DNA of 64,000 nucleotides from Terrisporobacter petrolearius (GTDB lineage: Bacteria > Bacillota > Clostridia > Peptostreptococcales > Peptostreptococcaceae), in NCBI RefSeq assembly GCF_032598785.1, contig NZ_CP102984.1; one strand, 5' to 3'. Numbering within the stretch: the first letter of the stretch is position 1; each line of letters begins with the position of its first letter. The position numbers and the translations under genes were made by a program. Positions 34,683-42,506 of the stretch are shown here, piece after piece. The notes beneath the pieces are model-generated. The model was not told the DNA's origin. It saw only the letters and a list, made by a program, of their open reading frames with translations, and ran no database searches.

Positions 34683-35523
34683 TTAACATATCCTTTACAT
34701 ATTGTGGTAACATAAATGCTCCTCTATGAATATGGCTATTGTAGTACTTAGTTTTTAGCTCTAAAGCTTCCCATTTTTCTATATTTTGGTCTTTTATAGG
34801 ATCATATTTTTTTGATGCAAACCCAAATAACCAATGTCCAGATGGATATGTTGGAATATGTGCTTGATAAACTTTAGCTATAGGAAATAAATCATTTATT
34901 TTTTCATAAGCTCTTTTCATTTCTCTTGCATTAAAATCAAAATATGGACTTTCATTTTGATTTACAAGAATTCCTTCATCAGACAATATTCTATAACAAT
35001 CATTATAGAAATCAACGGAGAATAATCCTTCTCCTGGACCTATCGGATCTGTTGAATCAACTATTATTAAATCATAGGTTTTGTCTTTAGAATTTTTTAC
35101 AAAAGCAACACCATCTTCATAATATAAGTTAACTCTTTCATCATCTAATTTGCATGCACAAATATCTATAAACTCCCTAGATACATCTACTACCATTTTG
35201 TCTATTTCAACCATATCTATGTTTTCAATTTGAGGATATCTAGTAAGTTCTCTTACTGTTCCACCATCTCCACCACCTATAACTAATACATTTTTAATGT
35301 TCATATTAGTTGCCATTGGAGTATGAACTATCATGTCATGATAAATAAACTCATCTTTGTAAGTTACCATCATTAAGCCATCTAATGTTAAGAATTTCCC
35401 ATATTCCTCACTTTCAAAAACATCTACCCTTTGAAAATCTGACTGTCCACTGAAAAGTTGTTTATCAACCTTTATGGAAAAACGTACATTGTCTGTCCAC
35501 TCTTCTGTATACCAAAATTCCAT
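34672..35523 (-). CDS. speE: Spermidine synthase
   Basis: 283 residues. The aminopropyltransferase core has NVLVIGGGDGGTVRELTRY (SAM-binding), NIDMVEIDKMVVD, and the catalytic segment LIIVDSTDPIGPGEGLFS. It transfers the aminopropyl group of decarboxylated SAM to putrescine. It sits between speD and speB, with a 137-nt gap after speD that holds no gene. Confidence 0.96.
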   Translation of the reverse strand: MEFWYTEEWTDNVRFSIKVDKQLFSGQSDFQRVDVFESEEYGKFLTLDGLMMVTYKDEFIYHDMIVHTPMATNMNIKNVLVIGGGDGGTVRELTRYPQIENIDMVEIDKMVVDVSREFIDICACKLDDERVNLYYEDGVAFVKNSKDKTYDLIIVDSTDPIGPGEGLFSVDFYNDCYRILSDEGILVNQNESPYFDFNAREMKRAYEKINDLFPIAKVYQAHIPTYPSGHWLFGFASKKYDPIKDQNIEKWEALELKTKYYNSHIHRGAFMLPQYVKDMLNEK

Positions 35524-35660
35524 AATTCTTCCTCCTTTTGTTATTTTATAACTATCTATTTTATCTATATCTCTGTATTTGTATAATTTTTATTTTTATG
35601 TTAAAATGTTATTTCGATTTTTATTTTATATTTTTATTTTATATTTAGGTATTAATTTGC

Positions 35661-36074
35661 TTATATAGCCTCTGGCTTATGGCTAATTTTGCCTAAATCT
35701 TTTTTTGCAAATTTTTGTATTTTACTTGTTAATCCTCTTGGTATTTCTGTTGATTCACTTCTTTCAGCTTCTAATAATTTTTCTAATAATTCAAAACTCT
35801 TCCATGGATCAATATCTCCACATGTAAAGAAATCTGCTGCTGCATAACCATATTCTGGCCATGTGTGTATTGTCAAATGTGACTCAGCTATTATTACTGC
35901 ACCTGACACACCCCAGGGATTGAAATGATGAAAAACTGAATCAACTATTGTTGCTTTTGCATTTAATGCAGAGTTGTTCATATACTCTTCTATAAGTTTT
36001 GGATTTGATAGCATCTCCTCATTGCAATTATAATATTCTACTAAGATATGTCGACCTAATGTTTCAAATTTCAT
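35661..36074 (-). CDS. speD: S-adenosylmethionine decarboxylase proenzyme
   Basis: 137 residues from the ATG at 36072-36074, with GAAGGAAG upstream; the GTG three codons before lies next to that site and is too close. It is the short class 1B (SpeH) type. The self-cleavage site that makes the pyruvoyl group is the serine in AESHLTIHTWPE; the catalytic cysteine is in DFFTCGD. It supplies decarboxylated SAM to SpeE. It follows speA by 19 nt. Confidence 0.95.
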   Translation of the reverse strand: MKFETLGRHILVEYYNCNEEMLSNPKLIEEYMNNSALNAKATIVDSVFHHFNPWGVSGAVIIAESHLTIHTWPEYGYAAADFFTCGDIDPWKSFELLEKLLEAERSESTEIPRGLTSKIQKFAKKDLGKISHKPEAI

Positions 36075-36093
36075 ATTATTCACTTCCTTCTTT

Positions 36094-37572
36094 CTATTTT
36101 TCTTTTATTACCAAAATTGTATTTAGTTCTTTATCTATCATATCTGTTAAGTGCGCATTACTACTTTTAAGAACTTTTATATAGTCTATAATTTCTTTAG
36201 TTATTATTTCTCCTGGTGATATTATAGGAATACCTGGTGGGTACGCCATAATATTCTCTCCACAAATTCTATTTATAGAATTTTCAATATCCAGACTTTC
36301 CTTTTGGCTATAGTAAGCATCTCGTGGATTCATTTTCACAATAGGATTTATTTGTTTCATAGAAGGACTCTTTAATATAATATCTTTTTTGTACATCTTA
36401 GAAATTATACCTAGGGCATTTATAAGTTTATCCACATCTCCCTTGGTAGTTCCTAATGATATTAAGGCTAAAATGTTATACAAGTCTCCTAATTCCACCT
36501 GTATATCAAATTCTTGATATAAGATATCATATACTTTAAATCCAGTTATATTTAAATTTTTAACGTTTATGCAAAGTTTTGTTTCATCAAGAAGATACAT
36601 TCCTTCTCTGTTACTACTTTTATGACTAATAACCTCTATTCCTGGTATTTTATTAAGTTTATATTTAGCATATTGAGAAATATTCAAAGCTTTAGATAAT
36701 TGTAATCTACCCTTATTAACTAAATTATATCTAGCTCCATCAATACTTGACATTAATAAGTAGGATGCAGATGTAGATTGTAACATGTTTAAAGTTTGAC
36801 TAACTTTCTCTCCATGGATATTTTCTTCATTCACTAATAGCACAGAAGCTTGAGTTAATGCACCTCCTGTTTTATGCATACTAACTGCTGCCATATCTGC
36901 TTTTAACTTCATTGCCGAAGGTGGTAGATCATCATGAAATGGAAAATGTGCTCCATGAGCTTCATCTACTAATACCAATACTGAATGGCTTTTGCATAAG
37001 CTAATTATTTTTTCTAATTCACAACAAGCTCCATAATATGTTGGGTTTAATAAAAATATTGCTTTTATATCATTATTCTTTTCCAACTCATTTTTCACAC
37101 TTGAATAACTTACATTTAAACTTATGCCTAATTCTTCATCAAATTCAGGTTGAATATATACAGGTTCTCCTCCACTAAGTATTAATGAATTAATGACCGA
37201 CTTATGTATATTCCTAGGTAAAAGTATTTTGTCATTAGGGTTTATTACACTTAAAATCATAGCTTGAATCCCTTGTGTAGTTCCATTTGTTACAAAAAAA
37301 GCTTTATCACATTCATAGGCTTGTGCTAATAATTCTTGTGATTTTTTTATAATTCCACTTGGTTTGGATACATTGTCCATATATGGAGATGAGTTTATAT
37401 CCATTTTCATAACATCGTCTCCAAAAAAATCATTTAATATTTGCACGCCTTTGTTTTTAACATGACCAGGTACATCAAAGCACGCTATATGCCTATTAGA
37501 ATAATCCTTCAATCCTTGTAACAAGGGTATATTATCTTCGCTTAATCTAAGGCTATTATTTTCAATAATCAT
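36094..37572 (-). CDS. speA: Arginine decarboxylase (fold type I, SpeA/YaaO family)
   Basis: 492 residues from the ATG at 37570-37572 (MIIENNSLRLSEDNIPLLQG), with AAGGAGGA upstream; the 13 extra in-frame codons include that site. The PLP lysine lies in AAVSMHKTGGALTQ; substrate and cofactor motifs HVKNKG, TNGTTQGIQAMI and VDEAHGAHFPFH are present. A C-terminal Orn/Lys/Arg decarboxylase domain ends with AYPPGIPIISPGE. The presence of speB indicates arginine is the substrate (agmatine product), although lysine decarboxylases are close relatives. Confidence 0.92.
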   Translation of the reverse strand: MIIENNSLRLSEDNIPLLQGLKDYSNRHIACFDVPGHVKNKGVQILNDFFGDDVMKMDINSSPYMDNVSKPSGIIKKSQELLAQAYECDKAFFVTNGTTQGIQAMILSVINPNDKILLPRNIHKSVINSLILSGGEPVYIQPEFDEELGISLNVSYSSVKNELEKNNDIKAIFLLNPTYYGACCELEKIISLCKSHSVLVLVDEAHGAHFPFHDDLPPSAMKLKADMAAVSMHKTGGALTQASVLLVNEENIHGEKVSQTLNMLQSTSASYLLMSSIDGARYNLVNKGRLQLSKALNISQYAKYKLNKIPGIEVISHKSSNREGMYLLDETKLCINVKNLNITGFKVYDILYQEFDIQVELGDLYNILALISLGTTKGDVDKLINALGIISKMYKKDIILKSPSMKQINPIVKMNPRDAYYSQKESLDIENSINRICGENIMAYPPGIPIISPGEIITKEIIDYIKVLKSSNAHLTDMIDKELNTILVIKEK

Positions 37573-37663
37573 ATTTCCATTCCTCCTTCCCATGCATATT
37601 ACACTGACCAATTGATTATTATTTCTAATTTTCTAATTTAGTTTTATTAAACTTACGAATCAA

Positions 37664-37692
37664 ATTATATAAACATTTCCACCAAATTGCAA
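37664..37692 (-). promoter_or_regulatory. Candidate promoter of the spe-metK operon
   Basis: On the minus strand TTGCAA (37687-37692), 17 nt, TATAAT (37664-37669), about 90 nt before speA. The rest of the 490-nt gap up to 38065 is AT-rich with no gene or recognisable riboswitch. Confidence 0.65.
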
Positions 37693-38064
37693 GAACTTTT
37701 TTCACATTCAAAACCTCTATTTTTCAATATTATTTCAATATCATTTCATTTATGTTTATATTATTTTATTTAAATTTTAGTATAAGTAAACATTATTTTT
37801 AAGATTCATTCTCTAAAAACCTTTTAATTATTTAATTTGAGTTATATAATCAGAAATACTTTATTTAATATTTTTAATAATAAAATATACTATTACTAAA
37901 CTTTTAATTTTTAGTTTTTGACACAAAAATATAAAAAATTTCCTTATCTTTAAACCACGTTTGATGGAAACATTTCATATTACAAGAATTCATCTTCGCT
38001 TCTTTTAAAATAGTAATTATTATAATTTATCTAAAAATCAAATAATTTATAATATCTCAGTTCA

Positions 38065-38104
38065 TAAAAAAACCTTAAGATGGTTGTCCACCTTAAGGTT
38101 TTTA
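38065..38104 (-). terminator. Terminator after the 3D-domain gene
   Basis: A 14-bp stem with one mismatch (AAACCTTAAGGTGG against CCATCTTAAGGTTT on the minus strand) and a T run. It abuts the stop codon of the gene at 38106. Confidence 0.85.
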
Positions 38105-38105
38105 T

Positions 38106-38936
38106 CTATTGAACAATATATATATCTATTGTTCTTTTACCCCAGTTATTACACTGAGATTCACTATTCATAAATATATCGATTTTATTACCTTTGATTC
38201 CTCCACCACAGTCTTCAGCTATAAAATACTTATCAAATTGAGGTATATATACCTTGGTTCCATATGGTATAACAGTCGGATCTACTGCTATAGTTCCCCA
38301 TTTCGGAACTGTACCTGTAGCTGTTATAGTATGTCCACTGTAAGCTGTCGCTGACACTGTTACTTTCTTCCCTAAACTGCTTTTCGCACTACTTGACTTT
38401 TTACTAGTATTAGTATTTCTACTAGTGCTTTTAGCCTTTTTCTTTTCTTTTGTACCCTTTTTAATTATCTTATCCTTAGATTTTTCTATTGTATTTTTTT
38501 CTACTAAGGTTTTACTTACTAGTCTACCGTTTTGGTATATAGCTTCATATATAAGCTCTCTTGTACCTTTTTTACCTTTTTGTGATACCTCTATTCTACC
38601 CTCTAATAAAGAATTATCTTTTTTTATAACAGTATCATAAGGTATGTCTTGCGTTTCAGTAATAGTCTTTTTTTCAACCTGTCTAACTTCTATTTTCATC
38701 CCATTTTTCAAGGAAGTATCTAAGTCTTGGTTAATTATATCATGTTTATCATAATCTATTTCATTTTCTTCTAGTACACCTTGTACGTTTCGTTGAAATG
38801 ATTTCACTTCAATTTCTTGCCCATCAACTACTAAAACAACCTCTTTATTAAAGGCAACATAATTTGCTGTTACAATCCCCATAGATAATAGTCCCGATAA
38901 CATAATAGATTTTACTTTTCTATTTATATAACTCAA
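38106..38936 (-). CDS. Secreted DUF348-G5-3D domain protein (YabE/Rpf-like cell-wall hydrolase)
   Basis: 276 residues. A signal sequence (about 8-28) is followed by a DUF348 repeat (VVLVVDGQEIEVKSFQRNVQ), a G5 domain (about 85-150), a Lys/Ser/Thr-rich linker (about 155-190), and a C-terminal 3D domain with its aspartates (TIAVDPTVIPYGTKVYI; FIAEDCGGGIKGNKIDIFM). The 3D domain is a double-psi beta-barrel like MltA and EntA and probably cleaves peptidoglycan. Bacillus YabE has the same layout. The start is TTG with GGAGGAGA. A near-perfect sigma-A promoter precedes it. Confidence 0.88.
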   Translation of the reverse strand: MSYINRKVKSIMLSGLLSMGIVTANYVAFNKEVVLVVDGQEIEVKSFQRNVQGVLEENEIDYDKHDIINQDLDTSLKNGMKIEVRQVEKKTITETQDIPYDTVIKKDNSLLEGRIEVSQKGKKGTRELIYEAIYQNGRLVSKTLVEKNTIEKSKDKIIKKGTKEKKKAKSTSRNTNTSKKSSSAKSSLGKKVTVSATAYSGHTITATGTVPKWGTIAVDPTVIPYGTKVYIPQFDKYFIAEDCGGGIKGNKIDIFMNSESQCNNWGKRTIDIYIVQ

Positions 38937-38997
38937 ACTATCTCCTCCTAAGTTTTATTTAACTTTAAATTATTTTCCAAAGTTATTTTGTTACTAA

Positions 38998-39026
38998 ATT
39001 GTAAACTGTTTTTTATCACCTGTCAA
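38998..39026 (-). promoter_or_regulatory. Sigma-A promoter for the 3D-domain gene
   Basis: On the minus strand TTGACA (39021-39026), 17 nt, TACAAT (38998-39003), about 60 nt before the start codon. Confidence 0.82.
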
Positions 39027-39041
39027 CTTGACAAAAAATAC

Positions 39042-39084
39042 AAAGAGTGCTTATCTAGTTTTTTCAACCATTTAAGCACTCTTT
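39042..39084 (-). terminator. Terminator after the rhodanese pseudogene
   Basis: Perfect 12-bp arms AAAGAGTGCTTA/TAAGCACTCTTT with a 19-nt loop, followed on the minus strand by GTATTTTTTG. It lies 40 nt past the end of the broken gene. Confidence 0.7.
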
Positions 39085-39123
39085 CACCAAAGTTCAACAT
39101 TTAACAAAAATGTTACCTTTTGT

Positions 39124-39434
39124 TTAAATTTTTTTATACAGTTTGTATTTATAATTTTTTATTCCATTAGCAAGACTATACACATTATTAAACCCATCTA
39201 ACAGAAGAACTTTTCCCACCGTTATGCTTTGATTTCCATTAGCACAGTACAGCAATATACCTTCATTTGTAATACTTCTAATCTGTTCTAGGTTATCATT
39301 TATTTCACCTTAACCGCCTTTGGTAAATGTCCTTCTAAGTAAAGTTCTTCTTCTCTTAAATCAATTATTAATTTAAATTCATTATTTTTTACCATTTCAC
39401 TAATTTTTTTACTATTTAATATATTAACCTTCAT
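39124..39434 (-). pseudogene. Rhodanese-like domain gene broken by a frameshift or small deletion
   Basis: From the ATG at 39432-39434 the translation MKVNILNSKKISEMVKNNEF continues through IIDLREEELYLEGHLPKAV, a classic rhodanese N-terminal half, then stops at 39300-39302. In another frame the homology resumes with GEINDNLEQI and the active-site loop LLYCANGNQS (catalytic Cys), then GFNNVYSLANGIKNY, to a stop at 39124-39126. Both halves together form one single-domain rhodanese of about 100 residues. The join region is short of bases relative to the family, so a small out-of-frame deletion is likely. The ribosome-binding site and terminator remain, suggesting recent loss. Confidence 0.82.
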
Positions 39435-39437
39435 AAT

Positions 39438-39485
39438 TAACACCTTACCTCAATATAAGATATTACATTTTGAGGTAAGGTGTTA
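39438..39485 (-). repeat. 16-bp perfect hairpin covering the rhodanese ribosome-binding site
   Basis: Arms 39438-39453 and 39470-39485 are perfectly complementary (TAACACCTTACCTCAA and complement), with a 16-nt loop. On the minus strand the downstream arm contains GAGGTAAGG, the only good Shine-Dalgarno for the rhodanese ATG at 39434. It also lies 17 nt past the ung stop. It lacks a T run, so translational control is as likely as termination. Confidence 0.7.
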
Positions 39486-39502
39486 CAATAAAACATATTA
39501 TT

Positions 39503-40177
39503 CTATATATTTGGTATTTGCCAATCAATAGGATCCTTTCCTAACCTTATAAGTATGTCATTTATTTTAGAAAAATGTTTACATCCAAAGAATCCTCTAT
39601 GTGCAGATAATGGACTTGGATGAGGAGCTTCTAGAATATAGTGTCTATCACTGTCGATAAAAACTTTTTTCTTTCTAGCATTTCCTCCCCACAATACAAA
39701 AATTACAGGTTCTTCTCTTTCATTTAATTTCTTTATTATTTCATCAGTAAATATTTCCCAACCTTTATTCTGGTGAGAATTTGCCTCTCCAGCTCTAACT
39801 GTAAGAGCAGTGTTTAATAATAATATACCTTGATCTGACCAAGGAATCAAATAACCATTGTTAGGTATAAAATATCCCAAGTCATCCTTCAATTCTTTGT
39901 ACATATTCAATAAAGATGGTGGAGTCCTAACTCCTGGTTGTACAGAAAAAGCTAATCCATGAGCTTGATTTTCTCCATGATATGGATCTTGTCCTAAAAT
40001 TAATACCTTTGTCTCCTTATAGGACGTATGCTTTAGCGCTTCAAATATATTGTACATATTTGGATATATAATCCTGCTTTTATATTCTTCAATCAAAAAC
40101 TCTCTTAATTTTACGTAGTAATCTTTTTCAAACTCTTCTTTTAGTAATTCATCCCAATCATTTCCTAAGTTAACCAT
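39503..40177 (-). CDS. ung: Uracil-DNA glycosylase
   Basis: 224 residues from the ATG at 40175-40177 (MVNLGNDWDE), with GGAGG 5 nt upstream; the TTG four codons earlier is part of that site. Family 1 motifs are intact: LGQDPYHGENQAHGLAFSV with the catalytic Asp, and HPSPLSAHRGFFGCKHF with the catalytic His. It removes uracil from DNA. It lies 15 nt after the NusG-domain gene and may be co-transcribed with it. Confidence 0.96.
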   Translation of the reverse strand: MVNLGNDWDELLKEEFEKDYYVKLREFLIEEYKSRIIYPNMYNIFEALKHTSYKETKVLILGQDPYHGENQAHGLAFSVQPGVRTPPSLLNMYKELKDDLGYFIPNNGYLIPWSDQGILLLNTALTVRAGEANSHQNKGWEIFTDEIIKKLNEREEPVIFVLWGGNARKKKVFIDSDRHYILEAPHPSPLSAHRGFFGCKHFSKINDILIRLGKDPIDWQIPNI

Positions 40178-40192
40178 TTTATCCTCCAATTC

Positions 40193-40570
40193 TTAATTCG
40201 ATATAACATCTTCTTTATTTTTATCCTTATCTTTGTTCTGAGTTGTTATTTTTATATGAACCTTGTTTGGTAGACATACTATACTTTCACTGGGTTTGGT
40301 AATAAAACCAGCATGAACACATACTTTATCTGGACAAGATGCCTCTGATATTTCAACTCCATGATCATGAATTTTAATTATATTATATCCTTCTTGACTT
40401 TCTATTTTGATTTCGTCTTCATCATCAATACTATAAGTTTTATATAACTTATTATCCACATATATTTCTATATTGTCCCCACTTTTAGTATTTACAAAGT
40501 AGTTAATCCCAAAAGTAGTGGCTATAACTATTAAAATTGCAATTATTAATATAAAGTCTTTTTTTTTCAA
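40193..40570 (-). CDS. NusG domain II-containing protein
   Basis: 125 residues. One N-terminal membrane segment (about 5-26) is followed by an extracytoplasmic NusG_II domain with the conserved cysteine motif ASCPDKVCVHAGFITKPSESIVCLPNKV. Function is unknown, but such genes usually neighbour apbE and membrane redox components. Here apbE is directly divergent (96-nt gap). The start is TTG (40568-40570) with AGGAGGT upstream. The tail is Lys/Asp-rich. Confidence 0.85.
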   Translation of the reverse strand: MKKKDFILIIAILIVIATTFGINYFVNTKSGDNIEIYVDNKLYKTYSIDDEDEIKIESQEGYNIIKIHDHGVEISEASCPDKVCVHAGFITKPSESIVCLPNKVHIKITTQNKDKDKNKEDVISN

Positions 40571-40666
40571 CCTTCTACCTCCTAATCATAAATATTATTT
40601 GTAAATATTTATGATATAATTATAAATATTAAATTAAATATAACATAAAAAATTGGAGGAATCATT

Positions 40667-41716
40667 ATGAATAAGAAAAAACTCCCATCAATTTTAATTT
40701 TAGTTGTAATTATAGTATTTGGTCTTTTTATAATAATTAAGAACAAAAAAGAAGATAAGTGTTCAAATACCTACTATAATTTAGGAACTATAAATGAAAT
40801 AACTTTATACGATATTACAAAAAAAGATGGGGATAGGATATTAAAAAAATGTGAGGCAATATTAAAAGATATAGACGATAAAATGAGTTCCCAAATAGCT
40901 TCTAGTGAAATTTCTAAAATAAATAACAATGCTGGGAAAAGCCATGTTAAAGTATCCGAGGACACATATTATGTTATTAAAGAATCCATAAAATTCTCTA
41001 GCATGTCTAACAATACATTTGATATTAGTGTAGGTCCTATTATCGGCTTATGGGGAATAGGTACAGAAAGTGCAAAAATACCTAAGGAAAAAGAAATTAA
41101 GGATAATCTAACTTTAGTTAATTACAAAGATATACTTTTAGATGAGGAGAATAACTCTGTAAAATTAGCAAAGAAAAACATGAAAATAGATTTGGGCGGT
41201 ATCGCTAAAGGATATGCTGCAGATAAAATATATGAATACTTAAAAGAAGAAAAATTAGAAAGTGCTTTAATTAATTTAGGCGGCAATATATACGTTCTTG
41301 GTAATAAAGAAAATAATCAACCTTTTTCCATAGGAGTTCAGGATCCAACTAAACCTCGTGGCAATTCTATAGGAAATATTAAAGTTTCTAATAAATCTGT
41401 TGTTACTTCTGGAATTTATGAGAGATACTTTGAAAAAAATAATAAAATCTATCATCATATGCTAGACCCTCATACAGGGTATCCTTTTGATAATAATTTA
41501 AGTAGCGTTACTATTGTATCTGATAAATCAATTATTTGTGATGCATTATCAACCACAACCTTTGGTTTAGGCATTAAAGATGGCCTAAAATTAGTAGAAA
41601 GCTTAGATGGCGTTGATGCTATTTTTATTACAAAGGATAAAAATATATATTTAAGCAGTAATTTAAAGAATGAATTTAACTTAACTGATAGTAGTTTCAC
41701 TATTGTTGATAAATAA
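40667..41716 (+). CDS. apbE: FAD:protein FMN transferase (ApbE)
   Basis: 349 residues with an N-terminal membrane anchor (about 7-25) and the ApbE fold. Key motifs are IDLGGIAKGYAADKI, ALINLGGNIYVLG, VTSGIYERYF, HHMLDPHTGYPF and DALSTTTFGLG. ApbE attaches FMN covalently to threonines of redox proteins such as the Rnf/Nqr G and C/B subunits; no target gene is in this window. ATG with GGAGGA. It shares a divergent promoter region with the NusG_II gene and ends in a bidirectional terminator. Confidence 0.93.
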   Translation: MNKKKLPSILILVVIIVFGLFIIIKNKKEDKCSNTYYNLGTINEITLYDITKKDGDRILKKCEAILKDIDDKMSSQIASSEISKINNNAGKSHVKVSEDTYYVIKESIKFSSMSNNTFDISVGPIIGLWGIGTESAKIPKEKEIKDNLTLVNYKDILLDEENNSVKLAKKNMKIDLGGIAKGYAADKIYEYLKEEKLESALINLGGNIYVLGNKENNQPFSIGVQDPTKPRGNSIGNIKVSNKSVVTSGIYERYFEKNNKIYHHMLDPHTGYPFDNNLSSVTIVSDKSIICDALSTTTFGLGIKDGLKLVESLDGVDAIFITKDKNIYLSSNLKNEFNLTDSSFTIVDK

Positions 41717-41724
41717 TATTTTTA

Positions 41725-41772
41725 CAAAAAATTCTTCCTAGGTTTAAAATCCCTAAGAAGAATTTTTTATTT
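41725..41772. terminator. Bidirectional terminator between apbE and comEA
   Basis: AAAAATTCTTCCTAGG pairs with CCTAAGAAGAATTTTT (one mismatch) around an 8-nt loop. Convergent genes end at 41716 and 41789. Confidence 0.85.
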
Positions 41773-41788
41773 ATAGAAAGTTATAATT

Positions 41789-42427
41789 TCATTTTACACA
41801 TATTAAATCCTTCATGTCTTCAAATTTTTTGTCTCCTATACCATTAACATTCTTAATTTCTTCAATAGATTTAAAATCACCACTTTCACCTCTGTGATTG
41901 ACTATTTTATTAGCTGTAGCCTCTCCCACTCCTGGCAAGGTATCCAGTTCTTCTATTGTAGCTGTATTTATATTTATTTGGGATGCTTTTGATGATTCAC
42001 CCTTATTAACATCATTAACATCGCCCTCCTTTACAACCTGAGTAGCATTGTGCTTATCCACTGCTCCTACTTTAGGAATTATATAATGCATTTCATCTTG
42101 CACTTTAATCGCCATATTTACACCATCTAAATCAGCTTTTTTAGTCGTTCCTCCAACTTTTTGGACAGCTGTTGCAAGTCTTTCGCCTTCATTCAAAGAT
42201 ACTATTCCCGGCTTACTTACTTCACCACTAATATACACCGTTATTTTTTTATTGGTAACACTTTCTTCTTTTTTTACTTCTTTTTCCTCAGTAGTTTTTT
42301 CAGGTTGATTCTCATCTTCTGTCAAAACGTATACATTTTCTTTTGATTGAAGCTTATCCTTAATAACCAATCCAATGGGGCACATTAATATTATAAATAT
42401 AAAAACAATTATTTTCTTTTTATTCAT
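41789..42427 (-). CDS. comEA: ComEA-like DNA receptor (SLBB and helix-hairpin-helix)
   Basis: 212 residues. An N-terminal membrane anchor (about 4-22) is followed by an acidic linker, an SLBB domain (ITVYISGEVSKPGIVSLNEGERL, about 72-125), and a C-terminal double helix-hairpin-helix (NINTATIEELDTLPGVGEATANKIV; IEEIKNVNGIGDKKFEDMKD). ComEA binds double-stranded DNA outside the cell and passes it to ComEC. It is 13 kb from comEC in this window rather than adjacent. It is divergent from the D,D-carboxypeptidase gene. Confidence 0.9.
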   Translation of the reverse strand: MNKKKIIVFIFIILMCPIGLVIKDKLQSKENVYVLTEDENQPEKTTEEKEVKKEESVTNKKITVYISGEVSKPGIVSLNEGERLATAVQKVGGTTKKADLDGVNMAIKVQDEMHYIIPKVGAVDKHNATQVVKEGDVNDVNKGESSKASQININTATIEELDTLPGVGEATANKIVNHRGESGDFKSIEEIKNVNGIGDKKFEDMKDLICVK

Positions 42428-42506
42428 TATTTTTATCCCTCCTTAATTTAATTATTAACAAAAATATGGTATACTAAAAGACGAGACTAAAATTGGGAGG
42501 TTACCT

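Noticed and set aside
32345..37692. SAM riboswitch controlling metK
   Set aside because: metK follows speB by 10 nt, and the speA upstream region lacks the SAM-I core sequences; only an ordinary promoter is seen.
37918..37945. Plus-strand TTGACA near 37918 as a promoter
   Set aside because: No plus-strand gene follows for more than 2.7 kb and no -10 box lies at correct spacing.
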